64,000 nucleotides of DNA from Roseburia hominis (GCF_021531695.1 NZ_JADYUI010000011.1:1-64000), one strand, 5' to 3'; positions 35,111 to 43,482 are shown, numbered from the stretch's first letter. Translations and numbers: made by a program. The notes: a model not told the origin generated them from the sequence alone.

Positions 35111-36331
35111 TCAGATAGCAAATTCTTTTTCACATCTTATAACTTCGTTCCGAACATCTGATTCATTATTCAGATGGTTATAAACATCCAGTGTAATAGA
35201 GCTGTCACTGTGACCCATAATGTATTGCAGAATTTTAACATTCATGCCTTGGCGCGCTTTATTGGTACATGCAGTATGGCGCAGGTTATGAACAGAAATT
35301 TTCGGCAACAATTCCGCTTTGCGGTGTTCTTTTTTAGCCAGATTTACTTCTTCATCATTGTAGGCGGCAACGATGTTATAAATTATGTTATTTACTGCAC
35401 TTGGCATCAGAGGTCTTCCTGTCTTTGCCAGAAAAACAAAGTCTGAATATCCGTCAATATTTTCCATGCAGTGTCTGCCAAGCATAAAATTCAGTTTTTT
35501 TTGCTCTGAAAATGCGTTTGCGGTTGCTTCTGTTAATGGAATTTCACGTATTCCTGCATTTGTTTTTGGCAGGGCAATGTGAAATTTTGAACCATCTCCA
35601 TAATTTTTATAAATAAGCTGATGATTCACGGAAAGCATTTTATCAGAAACAGAAACATCTTCCCAAGTCAAACCGATTAATTCACCACAACGCAGACCAG
35701 TTTCCAACATAATGGTAAACATTGGTATATAAACTTTATAAACATTGCTTTTTTCAAGAAAGCGAAACAGTTTTTCCTGTTGTTCCAGTGTAAGGATAAC
35801 CTTTTCTTTTGCCTGTATACCATAATCAGCAGACAAAGCCTTTTTTGCCGGATTTTTTCTGATAACGTTATCCTCAACAGCTAATTCTAGCGTAGGAAGT
35901 ATCAATGTATGTAATAACTTGATGGTAGAATGGGAATACCCTGCCTTTGAAAGTTTTTGATAGAAAGCCTTTATCTGTGATACTTTCAACTGAACGACTT
36001 TGTAATTTCCTATTTCATCCCGGACACGGTTGTTCCACATATGGATATAATTCATCCGTGTGGAATCGGACAATTCTTTTGTATTCATGTATTGTTCAAA
36101 CAATGCATTCAGTGTTAGTTTTTTGACTGTCGTATCAGTCAGAATGTTATCATCCATATCCTGCTGTATCTGCTTTTCTTTTATGCGGAGTTCCGGCAAA
36201 TCTCCTGCATAGATGGTTTTTCTTTTTCCGCTTGCAATATCGGTATAACGATATAAATATAATCCGTCCGACTTCCGTTGTTGTTCGCCTGTATGCAGAT
36301 TTCTTCCTTTATTATCTTTTCTACTTGCCAT
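35111..36331 (-). CDS. int: Tyrosine recombinase (integrase) of the element
   Basis: A 406-aa Tn916-type integrase: arm-binding N-terminus (about 1-60), core-binding domain (about 70-165), catalytic domain with Arg214 (ETGLRCGE), His348-x2-Arg351 (HNLRH), His374 (MGHSDSS) and Tyr384. It lies 120 bp inside the attL repeat with its 3' end toward the element end, the usual layout. AGAAAGGAATG precedes the ATG. It is only distantly similar to the integrase at 4338-5567. Its target appears to be the CIRCE/hsp20 promoter. Confidence 0.93.
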   Translation of the reverse strand: MASRKDNKGRNLHTGEQQRKSDGLYLYRYTDIASGKRKTIYAGDLPELRIKEKQIQQDMDDNILTDTTVKKLTLNALFEQYMNTKELSDSTRMNYIHMWNNRVRDEIGNYKVVQLKVSQIKAFYQKLSKAGYSHSTIKLLHTLILPTLELAVEDNVIRKNPAKKALSADYGIQAKEKVILTLEQQEKLFRFLEKSNVYKVYIPMFTIMLETGLRCGELIGLTWEDVSVSDKMLSVNHQLIYKNYGDGSKFHIALPKTNAGIREIPLTEATANAFSEQKKLNFMLGRHCMENIDGYSDFVFLAKTGRPLMPSAVNNIIYNIVAAYNDEEVNLAKKEHRKAELLPKISVHNLRHTACTNKARQGMNVKILQYIMGHSDSSITLDVYNHLNNESDVRNEVIRCEKEFAI

Positions 36332-36370
36332 AAAAAATCATTCCTTTCTTTACTTGGCACTCCTTTCATT

Positions 36371-36432
36371 TTATTCGGAATGATTTTCCTCTTGTTTCTA
36401 CTTACAGTATATCAGAAAAGCATTCCGAATAA
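36371..36432. repeat. 12-bp inverted repeat between xis-like gene and int
   Basis: TTATTCGGAATG (36371-36382) and CATTCCGAATAA (36421-36432) are perfect complements 38 nt apart, just upstream of int. It may be an operator or a structure tuning int expression; it lacks a T-tract. Confidence 0.5.
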
Positions 36433-36450
36433 TAGAAGAAACTTGCATAT

Positions 36451-36645
36451 CTATTCTGCCATGCAGTCTATGTAGCGACGGATTTTTTCGACAGAATAAA
36501 GAACACGTTTGCCAATAACAATTTTGGCTCCTGCCTGTTCTGCTATCTTTCTGGCAGTAGCATGACCACAAGAAAGCATGGCTGCAAGTGTGTCGATATC
36601 AACTGTTAAATATATGTCTGTTTCTTTATGTTCAGTTTTGTTCAT
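36451..36645 (-). CDS. Xis-like small DNA-binding protein
   Basis: A 64-aa excisionase-type winged-helix protein (YLTVDIDTLAAMLSCGHATARKIAEQAGAKIVIGKRVLYSVEKIRRYI), the pattern of Tn916-like Xis proteins. GGAGGA precedes the ATG. It lies directly upstream of int in the same orientation and probably sets the direction of recombination. Confidence 0.82.
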   Translation of the reverse strand: MNKTEHKETDIYLTVDIDTLAAMLSCGHATARKIAEQAGAKIVIGKRVLYSVEKIRRYIDCMAE

Positions 36646-36685
36646 AATATTCCTCCAATCTCTATTTTTGAAACTGCGTTACCTG

Positions 36686-36955
36686 TCATGCTGTCTGATT
36701 TTGATTTATGTCAGAATAAACCTGTTTTCTTAATCTATCCAGAAGATAATCCCCATCAACATCTGTCAGACAGTGATAATATCTGCTATGAAAAAAAATC
36801 TCCGTCTGGCGAAAATGCTTCAGCATCTTGCGGTCAACCTTTTCTGGATTAGTGAGAATTTGTTTCAAATAATGTTGATAATCTTCAGCCGCCATGACTA
36901 TAACGGCATCTGCCAGATTTCGATAAGCTTCCATTATTGCATATTCTTGTTTCAT
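36686..36955 (-). CDS. Small conserved element protein
   Basis: An 89-aa helical protein (KQEYAIMEAYRNLADAVIVMAAEDYQHYLKQI...) of a type seen between xis and rep in Firmicute integrative elements. AAAGGA lies nine bases before the ATG at 36955; the ATG at 36964 abuts the site. Function unknown. Confidence 0.65.
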   Translation of the reverse strand: MKQEYAIMEAYRNLADAVIVMAAEDYQHYLKQILTNPEKVDRKMLKHFRQTEIFFHSRYYHCLTDVDGDYLLDRLRKQVYSDINQNQTA

Positions 36956-36995
36956 AATTATCATTCCTTTCTAAAAAATGATTTCATCATTCATG

Positions 36996-38168
36996 TTAAT
37001 CAAACATAGAATTAAATATGGTTACTGCATCATTTGTTACTGCCGGATGGTTTATTCTTGAATAAGGATTTTTCCGGCTGGCTGACGGTATCTTGATAAA
37101 TCCTTTAGACGGGTCATATTCGATGGCATTTATCAGACTGTCGGTCATTTCAATGATTAAAGACAGACGTCGTGCCAGTTGTGCAAAACTATCCGTATTA
37201 TTTGTAGGACATGCAGGATTTATCTGTTTTCCGAATATTTCATAGTAAAACTGATACGGATTATATGGCGTGGTTATGATAATCAAATCACATGCCAATG
37301 CTTTATCATTGTACCGTGATGGAGCCATAACCTGTGAATCTACCCCGAAAGGGTCTGTAATTCTTAAAAGGTCTGCATAAGGAATAACGTTCGGTCTTAA
37401 TTCATCCAGAATCAATGTATGCTCTCCTTTATATTTCTGGAAAATGTCTCTGCTGGAACCAGAAACGAAATATTCCTGTCCGTTTTTTTTCGCATAAGCT
37501 ATGGCAAGACTTGTTTTTCCTGTACCAGCGGTACCATATATCCAGATAACCTTTACTTTTTTCCCCTGTGCAACCATATCTTTTCGCCACTGTTGCGCGA
37601 GATTTTCCAGACGTTTTGCCCACACATCATCAATCTGTCTGTGGAACCTGCCATACTGGGAACCTGTAAGCTGTTGTTCAACTTCTTCTTTGGTGATGGT
37701 TCCCTCATATAAAGCATCCAGTAAAATCTGTACTTTTGTGCGCTGTTTTGATGTTGCCACTTCAATTGCCATTTTCTGTAACTCTGCGGGATAATCAAAA
37801 TTTGCCGTAACTTTGCATGGGTCATACTGATATTTCATGCGTGCGTCCTTCGTTGCATGCACCAGATAGGCATAACCATTTCCGGCATTTCCTTTCCAGG
37901 CTTCCATATACTGCGCCTTATCATTCAGCAGGCTTGCAACATGACTGCATGAGCGGGCATTATCAAATGAAAGCATTGCATGAACATGTGGTTCTTCGGG
38001 CTTCCCTTGCGCGTCTCTATCTTTGTCATGCACAATCACCGCATACTTCTTTGGCTGTAACTTTTTCTCAATAAGTTCTATCAGCCTGTCCAGTGTTTGT
38101 GCTGGAAGATGTTGCATCTGTTGTGTATACATCATGTTTTTGCATCTGATGTTTTGTCTGGCACTCAT
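36996..38168 (-). CDS. rep: Rolling-circle Rep with HUH endonuclease and SF3 helicase domains
   Basis: A 390-aa replication initiator. The N-terminal domain is of Rep_2 type: HDKDRDAQGKPEEPHVHAML gives the metal-binding His61-x-His63, and GYAYLVHATKDARMKYQYD contains the candidate nicking Tyr (99 or 101). Residues about 205-330 are a superfamily-3 helicase: Walker A GTAGTGKT (212-219), Walker B LILDE (252-256) and motif C IIITTPYNPY. The HUH-SF3 architecture is that of CRESS-type plasmid and virus Reps. It would nick the origin upstream of its gene and drive circular replication, and might also act as relaxase. Confidence 0.85.
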   Translation of the reverse strand: MSARQNIRCKNMMYTQQMQHLPAQTLDRLIELIEKKLQPKKYAVIVHDKDRDAQGKPEEPHVHAMLSFDNARSCSHVASLLNDKAQYMEAWKGNAGNGYAYLVHATKDARMKYQYDPCKVTANFDYPAELQKMAIEVATSKQRTKVQILLDALYEGTITKEEVEQQLTGSQYGRFHRQIDDVWAKRLENLAQQWRKDMVAQGKKVKVIWIYGTAGTGKTSLAIAYAKKNGQEYFVSGSSRDIFQKYKGEHTLILDELRPNVIPYADLLRITDPFGVDSQVMAPSRYNDKALACDLIIITTPYNPYQFYYEIFGKQINPACPTNNTDSFAQLARRLSLIIEMTDSLINAIEYDPSKGFIKIPSASRKNPYSRINHPAVTNDAVTIFNSMFD

Positions 38169-38215
38169 ACGGTGTCACTTCCTTTCTTTAATCTATGGGA
38201 TTTTTCATTCATTTT

Positions 38216-38331
38216 GGCACTTCGGCACTTGGAAGTGCTGTTGGCAGAACAAGCCCGGCCAACAGCATAAAACAGGTATTTTCTTATAATTTAACACTGA
38301 CACCACCCGCCGTTGCCTTTTGCACGGCGGG
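38216..38331. other. Candidate replication/transfer origin upstream of rep
   Basis: The 170-bp gap ahead of rep holds GGCACTT twice (38216-38222, 38225-38231), a perfect 9-bp hairpin GCTGTTGGC/GCCAACAGC (38237-38245, 38258-38266) and a GC-rich perfect hairpin CCCGCCGT/ACGGCGGG (38306-38313, 38324-38331). GC-rich hairpins beside a HUH Rep gene are typical of a double-strand origin or oriT. The second hairpin could instead terminate the ftsK-like gene. Confidence 0.45.
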
Positions 38332-38338
38332 CGGCGGG

Positions 38339-39745
38339 CTACTCTGTACGATAGTACGCATCCAGCAATTTCCCTAATTCCCGATATACCGCAAAATTCA
38401 TAATGGGAAAATGTACATAGGATACATTATCGTGAACCCCGTCGGTACTGGAAAACCATGCATCCCCTGCATGATAAACACGTCCGGTATTAAAATCTTT
38501 CAGCTTTTCGCTGTCCCACAGAAAGCGTCCTTCTGTAATCGTCGGCTTAAAAAGAATTTTTGTTGTCATTGCAGAGCGTAGTATTGATGGCAGACCGCCT
38601 TCCATAACTGATGCCTCCGCAATGCTTATAATGACAAAATTTCCTGCCGATGCCCCCATTGTGACAATCCTTTTCAATAAGGAATCAAATGTAGCAAGGC
38701 AATATTCCGGATTTTCTTTTGACGGTTTCTGAGGGAAAATGGTACGACAGGCAACATATTCATCAATGAAAAGAATGGAAGCATGAAAACCGGCATCCCA
38801 CCAGTGTACTGCGTCCCCTTTCTTTTCCGAAAGGTCATTCAATATCTGCTGACGTTTTACAACGCTGTCTGCAAAGCAGCGGACGGCTTCCAGAATGGCA
38901 GTAGCTTCTCCATCCGCATCCAGTGTAACGACATGGGGCAGACGGCTTAATTCTGCCTGCTTTGGGTCAATGATTATTATGCGTGAATCATATTTGTCCC
39001 TGCCAGCAAGTAAAACAGATAGAATGATAAATATGATGGAAGTTGTTTTCCCGCTACGTGTCTTGCCACTTACCAGAATTGAACCACTGGTGGTAAGGTC
39101 AATATAAGTGTCTTTCTGTATCAGCAGTTTGGTCGGGGATTCCGGTTTTATCTCATTTATGTTGTTTATAATCAGACTTTTATCAATCGTCACATCTTCT
39201 ATACGGAAAGTAACTTCATTAAAAGCCAAATCTGTATTTGTCTGGGTAACAGCGTATTGCTTATAGCGTTTTCCATTCAGACTGGAAGAAATGCTGGAAG
39301 ATAGATTCTGTATATTTTCCACAGTGACGGTCGTAGCAGTAATTGTTAATTCAAATATTCCATTACCGGCTGTTTTACATCGTACCGACGGAAGCAGTTC
39401 ATCTTCTTTTAAATGCAGAGGATTTCCGTATTCATAACAGAACAGGGATTTTTTCACCATTAGGCAGATACGTGTAGTATCAGACATCGTTATCCGCAAA
39501 ATCAAAGCTATGATTATTGCTGTAATACCGACGATGAAAAGCATTTTACTGATATGCGCCAGCCAGCCGGTGAAAACGTTAAACCAGACTGTCTGTGTCA
39601 AAAAAGCAATTGGTATCTGTTCTGATAAATTTTTGATTAACAGAAATATACCGGAAAAAACAAGTGCAATGGCACCCAGCACAGCAGATTTCGTGCTGGG
39701 TGCTGCAAATCTCATCAAGGAGGCATCCTTATGAAAAGTACGCAT
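38339..39745 (-). CDS. FtsK/SpoIIIE-like DNA translocase (coupling protein)
   Basis: A 468-aa membrane ATPase with two N-terminal helices (about residues 20-38 and 66-85), Walker A GKTRSGKT (227-234) and Walker B ILFIDEY. It is of the TcpA/FtsK-like type found in Tn916-family and mobilizable elements, where it brings DNA to a secretion channel or pumps DNA itself. Its gene begins 4 bases after the preceding stop, so it is translationally coupled. As the element has no conjugation pore, it probably borrows one from a co-resident ICE. Confidence 0.88.
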   Translation of the reverse strand: MRTFHKDASLMRFAAPSTKSAVLGAIALVFSGIFLLIKNLSEQIPIAFLTQTVWFNVFTGWLAHISKMLFIVGITAIIIALILRITMSDTTRICLMVKKSLFCYEYGNPLHLKEDELLPSVRCKTAGNGIFELTITATTVTVENIQNLSSSISSSLNGKRYKQYAVTQTNTDLAFNEVTFRIEDVTIDKSLIINNINEIKPESPTKLLIQKDTYIDLTTSGSILVSGKTRSGKTTSIIFIILSVLLAGRDKYDSRIIIIDPKQAELSRLPHVVTLDADGEATAILEAVRCFADSVVKRQQILNDLSEKKGDAVHWWDAGFHASILFIDEYVACRTIFPQKPSKENPEYCLATFDSLLKRIVTMGASAGNFVIISIAEASVMEGGLPSILRSAMTTKILFKPTITEGRFLWDSEKLKDFNTGRVYHAGDAWFSSTDGVHDNVSYVHFPIMNFAVYRELGKLLDAYYRTE

Positions 39746-39748
39746 GGA

Positions 39749-40102
39749 TTAAGCCTTTTTCGGAAGTGACACGAGTTTGATATCTTCACATGTCACAGAA
39801 AGCATGTTCTTATAATCACCGTACACTTTTGCCGTAGCATTGACAGGCTCTACCATTGCATTGAGAGGTACATCTACATCTTTGGTGACCTTAAATGTAA
39901 TCTTCTCAAATCTGTTGCTCATGTGTTCGCCTTCCTTCTGCTTATAAGGTGTATTGTCTTCCACAATCGTACACTCTACCTTTGTCCCCAGATGTTTCTT
40001 TGTTGTGAAATCCACATACTCTGAAACACCGGTAACCATAAGCGTCTTCTGGGCAAGAAATTCCTCCAACGCAAACCTATGAAACTGACTTAGGAATCTC
40101 AT
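39749..40102 (-). CDS. DUF961-like element protein
   Basis: A 117-aa protein whose second half (SNRFEKITFKVTKDVDVPLNAMVEPVNATAKVYGDYKNMLSVTCEDIKLV) has the pattern of YdcP/Orf23-type DUF961 proteins located upstream of the coupling protein in Tn916 and ICEBs1. GGGGGTG lies about 9 bases before the ATG at 40102. It overlaps the upstream gene by 26 nt. Role in transfer or replication unproven. Confidence 0.65.
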   Translation of the reverse strand: MRFLSQFHRFALEEFLAQKTLMVTGVSEYVDFTTKKHLGTKVECTIVEDNTPYKQKEGEHMSNRFEKITFKVTKDVDVPLNAMVEPVNATAKVYGDYKNMLSVTCEDIKLVSLPKKA

Positions 40103-40325
40103 GGCTTTCACCCCCTTTTCTTTCTGACTGTCCCGGAACCGCTAGTCCCAATCCCTCATAGGCATGATTGGTTACAATGGCAAGAATGACACTGATATCA
40201 TACCTATGACCGGCACTATCGAAATCTCCTTCCGTAGTGACAGTGATACTGCCTTTGTTGTAAGCATCAACAACCGCCCGGATATCTTCCAGAGCTTTGT
40301 GTTCACGTTTGCTGTTGTTTTCCAT
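40077..40325 (-). CDS. Small hypothetical protein, first gene of the mobilization operon
   Basis: An 82-aa soluble protein of unrecognised family (EHKALEDIRAVVDAYNKGSITVTTEGDFDSAGHRYDISVILAIVTNHAYEGLGL). GAAAGGGGATG precedes the ATG. Its 3' end overlaps the DUF961-like gene. It starts the operon running through ftsK-like, rep and probably xis/int. Confidence 0.6.
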   Translation of the reverse strand: MENNSKREHKALEDIRAVVDAYNKGSITVTTEGDFDSAGHRYDISVILAIVTNHAYEGLGLAVPGQSERKGGESHEIPKSVS

Positions 40326-40408
40326 AACAACATCCCCTTTCTTTTATAATAATCAATTTTTGCTTCTACCGAATGTTTCCGGCAATTCTGCCTCCTTGAT
40401 GTAATTAA

Positions 40409-40437
40409 AGTATAGCGCGTTCTGTATGCCTTGTCTA
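40409..40437 (-). promoter_or_regulatory. Leftward promoter of the mobilization operon
   Basis: On the minus strand: TAGACA (40432-40437), 17-nt spacer, TATACT (40409-40414). The spacer contains AAGGCAT and CGC before the -10 box, shared with the divergent promoter at 40473. Confidence 0.65.
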
Positions 40438-40472
40438 TGGTTTTGGCGACATTTATAGCGATGTACTTTTTG

Positions 40473-40501
40473 TTGACATTTAAGGCATTGCACGCTATAT
40501 T
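40473..40501 (+). promoter_or_regulatory. Rightward promoter of the cargo gene
   Basis: TTGACA (40473-40478), 17-nt spacer, TATATT (40496-40501), with AAGGCAT and CGCTATA as in the opposite promoter. The leader to the ATG at 40653 is about 145 nt. A common repressor, perhaps the Xre protein at 43160, could bind both. Confidence 0.7.
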
Positions 40502-40652
40502 ATTACTGTATCAAATATTAACAAGCGATATTTTAATAGCTATCCTCTATAAATAATCTCCACATAGATGATGGGTACATGAATTTATGTCGTCATTGTT
40601 GGAAAAAAGTCGCTATTAAAATAAATTTCTTAACAGAAAGGAAGAATGCATT

Positions 40653-41384
40653 ATGGATGAAACACAAAAAACAGATGAAATCGAACTGACAAACAAGGCT
40701 AAATATTACACAATCAACGAAATCATTGAACAGGCAAAAGACATATTTGCATTTAATTATGACAAATGCAGTGATGATGGTAAGCGTATACACAAAAAAA
40801 TTCGCAAGCGTCTGGAAACTGAATTAAAGAAATACCGCCCTCACGATACATCTCCAAGACATACCACATACGCTCGAAAAGATGTGTACAGACTTTTGAA
40901 CGAAGACCTTTTTTCTTATTTTATAAATCTCAGTACTAAAATAAATGAATCAGATATTTCAATGGCTGATGCTCTGAGTAATGAGGAAAAGCGAAAAAAA
41001 GCCCAAAGAAATCTGGATGCTGTTAAGCGGCGAAAAGAAGCCAAAGACATGTTGTTAGCAGCTATCAGTGACTATCAGCAAGTTTTCGAAATGTCTCTGC
41101 CACGTGACAACAATGATGAAAATTACCTTGATGACTGTTACATGCAGATTCAACAGAGCATTCCAGAAAAGAAACACGAAATCTTTTTTGAATATCTTTT
41201 CGAATCCCTGATAGATTTTGATGTTGATTCTTATTTAGAAGACGCTTACAATTCTCCGGATTTTCTTACGAAAAATATTGAAGACTCGGAAGCACTAGCC
41301 TATCAACGCTTAAAAGATAATCATAATTATTACAAACCAAAAGTAAATTTAACTGATGTTTTAAAAAGCTTGCTTAAAGAATAA
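40653..41384 (+). CDS. Hypothetical cargo protein of the element
   Basis: A 243-aa charged, mostly helical protein without signal peptide or membrane helix. It contains a basic coiled-coil-like stretch (NEEKRKKAQRNLDAVKRRKEAKDMLL) and an acidic C-terminal third. No family is recognised. AGAAAGGAAG precedes the ATG. It is transcribed opposite to the mobilization genes and ends at a bidirectional terminator. A regulatory or defence role is possible but unsupported. Confidence 0.65.
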   Translation: MDETQKTDEIELTNKAKYYTINEIIEQAKDIFAFNYDKCSDDGKRIHKKIRKRLETELKKYRPHDTSPRHTTYARKDVYRLLNEDLFSYFINLSTKINESDISMADALSNEEKRKKAQRNLDAVKRRKEAKDMLLAAISDYQQVFEMSLPRDNNDENYLDDCYMQIQQSIPEKKHEIFFEYLFESLIDFDVDSYLEDAYNSPDFLTKNIEDSEALAYQRLKDNHNYYKPKVNLTDVLKSLLKE

Positions 41385-41411
41385 CAGTAAAATCCGGTTA
41401 CTTTTTCAAAA

Positions 41412-41447
41412 AAACATGGGACGGCAATATTTTGCTATCCCATGTTT
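41412..41447. terminator. Bidirectional terminator
   Basis: AAACATGGGA (41412-41421) pairs with TCCCATGTTT (41438-41447) between convergent genes; the right arm includes the stop region of the minus-strand gene. Confidence 0.75.
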
Positions 41448-41746
41448 AACATTTCGTTGTATTCGTCTTCGGTTATTTCTTTTATTTTGTCATGTAAAAG
41501 ATAATCTCTTTGTCCTTTCTCAAATTCGTCCCACGTCATGATTTTGTACTCTGTTTCTTTGGCTTGTTTCAAGTATGTCTGGAATGATTCTGTTTCTGGA
41601 TATTCCTTGCAGTTTTTTGTCCAGCAAGCAATTTCCTCTTGTTTTGCAAGGTTGGCACGTTCTAATAGTTCCTCTTTTGTTTCGTTGTCTTTTAGTGTGT
41701 CGTATACAGTATATGTTGCAGTATTTACTGCAATAAGTTCTGGCAT
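41435..41746 (-). CDS. Small hypothetical acidic protein
   Basis: A 103-aa acidic helical protein (KDNETKEELLERANLAKQEEIACWTKNCKEYPETESFQTYLKQAKETEYKIMTWDEFEKGQRDYLLHDKIKEITEDEYNEML). The closing EITEDEYNEML pattern is common in small element-encoded proteins. GAGGG precedes the ATG. Function unknown. Confidence 0.6.
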   Translation of the reverse strand: MPELIAVNTATYTVYDTLKDNETKEELLERANLAKQEEIACWTKNCKEYPETESFQTYLKQAKETEYKIMTWDEFEKGQRDYLLHDKIKEITEDEYNEMLNMG

Positions 41747-41782
41747 GATGATTTCCCTCTTTCTTTGATTATTTATAAAAAT

Positions 41783-41810
41783 AAAAGGGACAGTTTTGTC
41801 TGTCCCTTTT
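41783..41810 (-). terminator. Terminator of the secreted-protein gene
   Basis: AAAGGGACAG and CTGTCCCTTT form a 10-bp stem; on the minus strand it is followed by TTTTATTTTT. Confidence 0.8.
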
Positions 41811-41831
41811 TGGCGTTGCTTTATTTTTTAT

Positions 41832-42995
41832 TTACATTTTGGTCATGCTTGTGTGTCCGCATTTGTCGCAATAATAGTAGTTGATAACCTGTTCCGTAAC
41901 AGCGTCGTGATGGATTGGTGTTTTTAATTTGTAATCGAAGCCATGGGTGTGCAATGTTTCATGAGGTACATATTTGCCGGGATTTGTGGCTACTAAATAT
42001 TCCTCGATGGCTATTTCCATTAGTTCTTGATATCTTGGGTCATTCGGGTCATTCGTGTTTTCGAGTGTGGCGATGGCTTCTGTGCTCCAGCTTGTGTTAT
42101 TTTTTACATAATTAATGTAAAATTGTTTTTCTTCTGGTGTGAGATTTTTTACCATTTCGGTTAAGTTTGGAACACCAGCTTCATCAAGTACATCTTTGGT
42201 ATCTGAAGCGCTGAGTTTGTGACCCAGTTCTAATGCTTTTTGATGTATGAGTTCTGAGAAATTTGTTGGTTTCATATACCGTTCTTGGTCAATATGTCTT
42301 GTTGTCTCATCATACGCTTCCTGCGTAACGACCGTTGTGTAGTGCGGTTTCCAGTTGTGTTCATGTTTCACGCCTGTGTGGGAACCTCTGACACTGCCGT
42401 CTCCTTCCATGTAGACAGTATTTCCTGTGGTATCTGTTGTGTACTGGTTCTTTAATAACGTTCCGTCTGCGTTCGCGTAGCCGATTCCGCCTCCCTGCAA
42501 GTCTGAGTAGGTGAACCAGCCGTTTCTCTCGATGACACCGTAAGGGTTTGCATAATATAAGTTCGTACCTGTCTTATCGTATGTCACAACGTCTACATAC
42601 ATTTCTCCAAACGTATTAAAATAGCATAAATCATCGACAGGTTCGCCTGCGATAGAATGTTTTACGTTTACGAAATTGTCAAAGACTTCGTGTCCGTTTT
42701 CATCGAAGTAGATAACGCTTACACCATTTGGGTGATAGGTAAGACGGTTCTTCATTGTTGTTCCGTCGTTCTGAACGAAGTATGTGTATGCTCCGTCTGC
42801 GACAAAGGCATTCTTAATCATGTTGCCGTTAGCGTCAACGTACTTTTCGCCATTTTTCGCGGTGCCGTCCTGACCTACTGTGTAATGCGGTACTACTGTG
42901 CCGGTCTCTTCGGCATGTGTCGGGACTGCTGTTGCTGTGATTGCTGTTGCAACGGTAAGTGCCATTGCTAGTGTTTTGATAAATTTTGTTTTCAT
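41832..42995 (-). CDS. Secreted protein with wall-binding-like repeats (cargo)
   Basis: A 387-aa exported protein. A Sec signal peptide (KTKFIKTLAMALTVATAITATAVPTHA, cleavage near residue 27) is followed by repeated aromatic/Gly units (KYVDANGNMIKNAFV, YFVQNDGTTMKNRLT, YFDENGHEVFDNFV, YANADGTLLKNQYT) like choline/glucan-binding repeats, then a helical region with HxH clusters and a terminal CDKCGH Cys/His pair that may bind zinc. The ATG at 42995 is eight bases after AAGGGAAG. No enzyme motif is seen. A surface or adhesion role for the element is inferred. Confidence 0.8.
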   Translation of the reverse strand: MKTKFIKTLAMALTVATAITATAVPTHAEETGTVVPHYTVGQDGTAKNGEKYVDANGNMIKNAFVADGAYTYFVQNDGTTMKNRLTYHPNGVSVIYFDENGHEVFDNFVNVKHSIAGEPVDDLCYFNTFGEMYVDVVTYDKTGTNLYYANPYGVIERNGWFTYSDLQGGGIGYANADGTLLKNQYTTDTTGNTVYMEGDGSVRGSHTGVKHEHNWKPHYTTVVTQEAYDETTRHIDQERYMKPTNFSELIHQKALELGHKLSASDTKDVLDEAGVPNLTEMVKNLTPEEKQFYINYVKNNTSWSTEAIATLENTNDPNDPRYQELMEIAIEEYLVATNPGKYVPHETLHTHGFDYKLKTPIHHDAVTEQVINYYYCDKCGHTSMTKM

Positions 42996-43159
42996 AAGCA
43001 TCTCTTCCCTTCTTAAATTATCTGGTGTAACTTCCCATATAATATTTTAATTATATTTTTTATATATTTTCTTCTTAACAAGAATAATTATAAGCTATTT
43101 AAAAGTTATAATCAAGGAAAATATTCTTAACAGGCACATTCTCGAAATGAGGTAAGATT

Positions 43160-43411
43160 ATGAAATCCTTTTGGTACAATCAAGAACGTAAAAATGTATG
43201 TGGGATTAGAATAAAAGAACTTCGCAAACAAAAGCATCTTTCCACCAAAAAATTAGAAATCATGGCTTCCCTTGCCGGATATAAAAATATTAACCAGAAT
43301 ACCATCACCAAAATAGAACTTGGCATACGTTTTGTTGCTGATTATGAAGTAGCTATTTTTGCACAGCTTTTAGACACAACACCGGAATATTTGCTTGATT
43401 ATAAAAAATAG
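43160..43411 (+). CDS. Small Xre-family regulator of the element
   Basis: An 83-aa HTH protein (GIRIKELRKQKHLSTKKLEIMASLAGYKNINQNTITKIELGIRFVADYEVAIFAQLLDTTPEYLLDYKK), a single Cro/C1 domain with a longer loop. GAGGTAAG precedes the ATG. It is the only obvious repressor in the element and a candidate for the shared operator of the divergent promoters at 40409-40501. Confidence 0.85.
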   Translation: MKSFWYNQERKNVCGIRIKELRKQKHLSTKKLEIMASLAGYKNINQNTITKIELGIRFVADYEVAIFAQLLDTTPEYLLDYKK

Positions 43412-43419
43412 GAAGATAA

Positions 43420-43460
43420 AAAACGGACATTCCATCTTATATGGAAATGTCCGTTTTCTT
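43420..43460 (+). terminator. Rho-independent terminator
   Basis: AAAACGGACATTCCAT (43420-43435) pairs with ATGGAAATGTCCGTTTT (43441-43457), one bulged base, then C and T residues. Confidence 0.85.
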
Positions 43461-43482
43461 TTGATACATTGTATTCACTCAT

